Source of the DNA: Prescottella sp. R16
GTDB lineage: Bacteria; Actinomycetota; Actinomycetes; Mycobacteriales; Mycobacteriaceae
Direction of reading: 5' to 3'
Length of the DNA: 64,000 nucleotides
Assembly: GCF_030656875.1 (NCBI RefSeq)
Contig: NZ_CP130943.1
Location: 1,054,001 to 1,118,000, forward strand
Positions 62,520 to 64,000 of this stretch are shown in pieces (position 1 is the first letter of the stretch; every line of letters begins with the position of its first letter). Below the pieces are notes generated by a model. It ran no database searches, was not told the origin of the DNA, and worked only from the letters and a program-made list of their open reading frames with translations. Made by a program: the position numbers and the translations under genes.

Positions 62520-63779
62520 TCACCACGCCCGCGCCGGCAACCCGCGCGCAGCCAATCGGCCCACCACCAGCTCCCGCAACGCGGCGCCGTCCCCGAAGGT
62601 GGTGGTGTCCAACGCGACCAGCGACAGCGTGTACGTGTCGCCGCCCCGGCACAGGTATGCCGACAGCCGGGTACTGGTCCGCGACGGACACGACGGCGAG
62701 AGCCCCGGATGCATCGCCCGGGTCGCGACACCGGTGGCCCGGTACGGGCCGAGCGACGCCAGCGAGTCGGGCAGCCGTCCGACGTTGGAACACAAGGCGT
62801 CCCGTTCCCCGGCGCCGGCCGTCAACCGGTGTGCGAGCCGATCCGGCAGCAGGTGCACGGTCTCCTCCGGGAAACCGGACGGCGCCCCCATCGGTGCCCG
62901 CGCGAACGCGTCCCGGCACGCCTGCCGCACCTCGGCCAGCGAATCCTCCGGGGACACCGCGACGTCCGTCACCACGACGGCATTACCGGTGCCGCCGTGC
63001 TCGCGGACGTCGACCGGCACACTGACGTGCAGCGGCATCGCCGTCCCGGCCGCATCGGCGATCCCGGCGACCACCGACAGGAACAGCCCGTTCGGGGTGC
63101 CGCCGTCGGCGGCCGCGGCCGCATCCCACACACCGGCGTCGACGTCGACGATCGCGGTGGACACTGCGGTGACGGTACGTGCCGGGCCGGTCGGGGACGC
63201 CGCTGTGAACGCCCGCAGTTCCCGCCGCCGGCGCGCACTGAACAGCAGCGCCAGCGACGCCCGCGCCCCACCGGCCACCACCCGGCCGAGTACGCGCGCC
63301 GCATCCGCGACGTCCGAGGTGCGTGGGGGAGCGGGCGCCGGTGGGCGACCCGTGAGTGCGGCGTCGACGGCGTCCACGAGCCCCCGCGCATCCGCCACGA
63401 CGTGCGAGCACACCAACGAGATCACCGTGCCGCCACCGCGGATCGGTGCGGCCGACAGCGCCCATCCGGGCCCGTGTTCCGGATCGACATCGACCCCGGT
63501 CTGCGCGTCCGCCCAGGCCACGACGTCGCCGACGGGGTCGATCGCGTAGTGCAGCGGCAGGGCGTCGGTGCCGGCCTCCCAGCGGAGCCGGGCACCCGGC
63601 ACCCGTGACCGCACGACCCGCCGCCCGAGCGGCCCACCGGCCAGCACGTCGTGCACCGACGCCAGTAGGGGCACGGCAACTGTGTCGGGGGTCCGCCACA
63701 GGCCCTGCATCACGATCGGCAGGCCGTACCCGTGATGCCGGCGCAGGAAGATCTCGTCCACCACGGTCAACCGGTCCAT
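62520..63779 (-). CDS. WS/DGAT-like acyltransferase-fold protein
   Basis: Protein of 419 residues with the two-lobed condensation/acyltransferase fold. It starts MDRLTVVDEIFLRRHHGYG, has ISLVCSHVVADARGLVDAV where SHVVADA stands for the HHxxxDG motif (first His replaced by Ser), and later NGLFLSVVAGIADA and LCSNVGRLPDSL, typical of wax-ester synthase/DGAT relatives. The degenerate motif leaves activity uncertain. ATG 63779 was chosen. It starts 11 nt after a crotonase gene in the same direction, pointing to lipid or acyl-CoA metabolism. Confidence 0.72.
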   Translation of the reverse strand: MDRLTVVDEIFLRRHHGYGLPIVMQGLWRTPDTVAVPLLASVHDVLAGGPLGRRVVRSRVPGARLRWEAGTDALPLHYAIDPVGDVVAWADAQTGVDVDPEHGPGWALSAAPIRGGGTVISLVCSHVVADARGLVDAVDAALTGRPPAPAPPRTSDVADAARVLGRVVAGGARASLALLFSARRRRELRAFTAASPTGPARTVTAVSTAIVDVDAGVWDAAAAADGGTPNGLFLSVVAGIADAAGTAMPLHVSVPVDVREHGGTGNAVVVTDVAVSPEDSLAEVRQACRDAFARAPMGAPSGFPEETVHLLPDRLAHRLTAGAGERDALCSNVGRLPDSLASLGPYRATGVATRAMHPGLSPSCPSRTSTRLSAYLCRGGDTYTLSLVALDTTTFGDGAALRELVVGRLAARGLPARAW

Positions 63780-63790
63780 ACCGGCCGACG

Positions 63791-64000
63791 TTACCGATCC
63801 GGCGACCCGAACTCGCCGTGCCGGCCCTCCCCGGCGACGAAACGGGACGCGCCGGTGAGTGCGTCGACGGTGACCGCGACCATGCCGTGCCGGAACTCGA
63901 CCGCCAGTGCCTCGGCCTCGTCCAGCCCCTCCTGCTCGAGCAGCGATGCGCGGTCCTCGCGCAGGCACACCTGCGGGAAACGGGCGAGGGTCGCAGCCAG
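63791..64000 (-). CDS. Enoyl-CoA hydratase/isomerase, C-terminal fragment
   Basis: The last 69 residues of a crotonase on the minus strand, cut by the window edge. The read-through LARFPQVCLREDRASLLEQ, then EGLDEAEALAVEFRHGMVAV and ALTGASRFVAGEGRHG, is the characteristic C-terminal trimerisation region of enoyl-CoA hydratases. Catalytic residues lie outside the window. Confidence 0.85.
   Translation of the reverse strand: MAATLARFPQVCLREDRASLLEQEGLDEAEALAVEFRHGMVAVTVDALTGASRFVAGEGRHGEFGSPDR

Overview
The window is about 68-70% GC with many GTG starts, 1-8 nt gene overlaps and leaderless-looking promoters. It comes from a mycolic-acid actinomycete, most probably Rhodococcus in the broad sense. 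Supporting markers are an echA6 / metallo-hydrolase / ctpE block syntenic with mycobacteria, Rv0909- and Rv0910-type proteins, an F420-type (LLM) oxidoreductase, a mycofactocin-type SDR, a DosR/DevS-like pair, and an encapsulin with a DyP peroxidase. Gene names come from recognising protein sequences; no search was run.

Layout. 0-6 kb: the 3' end of a DHA2 drug exporter, an OmpR-type two-component system, a VanY-like lipoprotein, a cupin and a flavin monooxygenase. 6-11.3 kb: echA6, an UlaG/NAPE-PLD-like hydrolase, ctpE, a hotdog thioesterase and a small Rv0909-like antitoxin. 11.5-15.1 kb: a GntR regulator whose start codon lies in a 32-bp palindrome, TauE/SafE and DUF1634 membrane proteins, and two convergent SDRs. 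15.2-21.1 kb: a lipase-like lipoprotein, then a LytS/LytTR sensor pair coupled to a DUF485-like protein and a sodium/solute symporter, then a Rieske protein. 21.1-25.3 kb: a lower-GC patch of small hypothetical membrane, exported and lipoprotein genes. 25.3-30.3 kb: a NarL-type two-component system, two small membrane proteins and an MMPL transporter. 30.3-36.3 kb: soxR, a DUF485/ActP acetate symporter operon, an Rv0910-like SRPBCC protein, a VWA protein, tRNA-Arg(CCT) and an exported M23 peptidase.

36.3-54 kb is stress- and redox-oriented: DyP peroxidase plus encapsulin; nsrR-hmp for nitric oxide detoxification; an USP / LLM oxidoreductase / USP cluster with a DosR-type box; an ABC-F protein with a probable leader-peptide attenuator; htpG coupled to two small alpha/beta-barrel-like proteins; then a DosR-like regulator and a DevS-like haem GAF kinase flanking an SDR plus flavin-monooxygenase operon. 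A regulator, its cognate-type sensor and a cluster carrying the matching operator in one window suggest a rhodococcal hypoxia/NO-dormancy locus.

54-64 kb is mostly housekeeping and metabolism: thyA-folA, an orphan cobF, an Fpg/Nei glycosylase, GtrA, a type-B carboxylesterase, a disulfide-reductase-type flavoprotein divergent from a CmtR-like ArsR regulator with a DUF3703 gene, a WS/DGAT-like acyltransferase, and the C-terminal end of a crotonase cut by the window edge. Eight strong inverted repeats sit at gene ends, mostly between convergent units, and a ninth overlaps the devS stop; all are probable terminators. No CRISPR array, insertion sequence, rRNA or prophage was seen.
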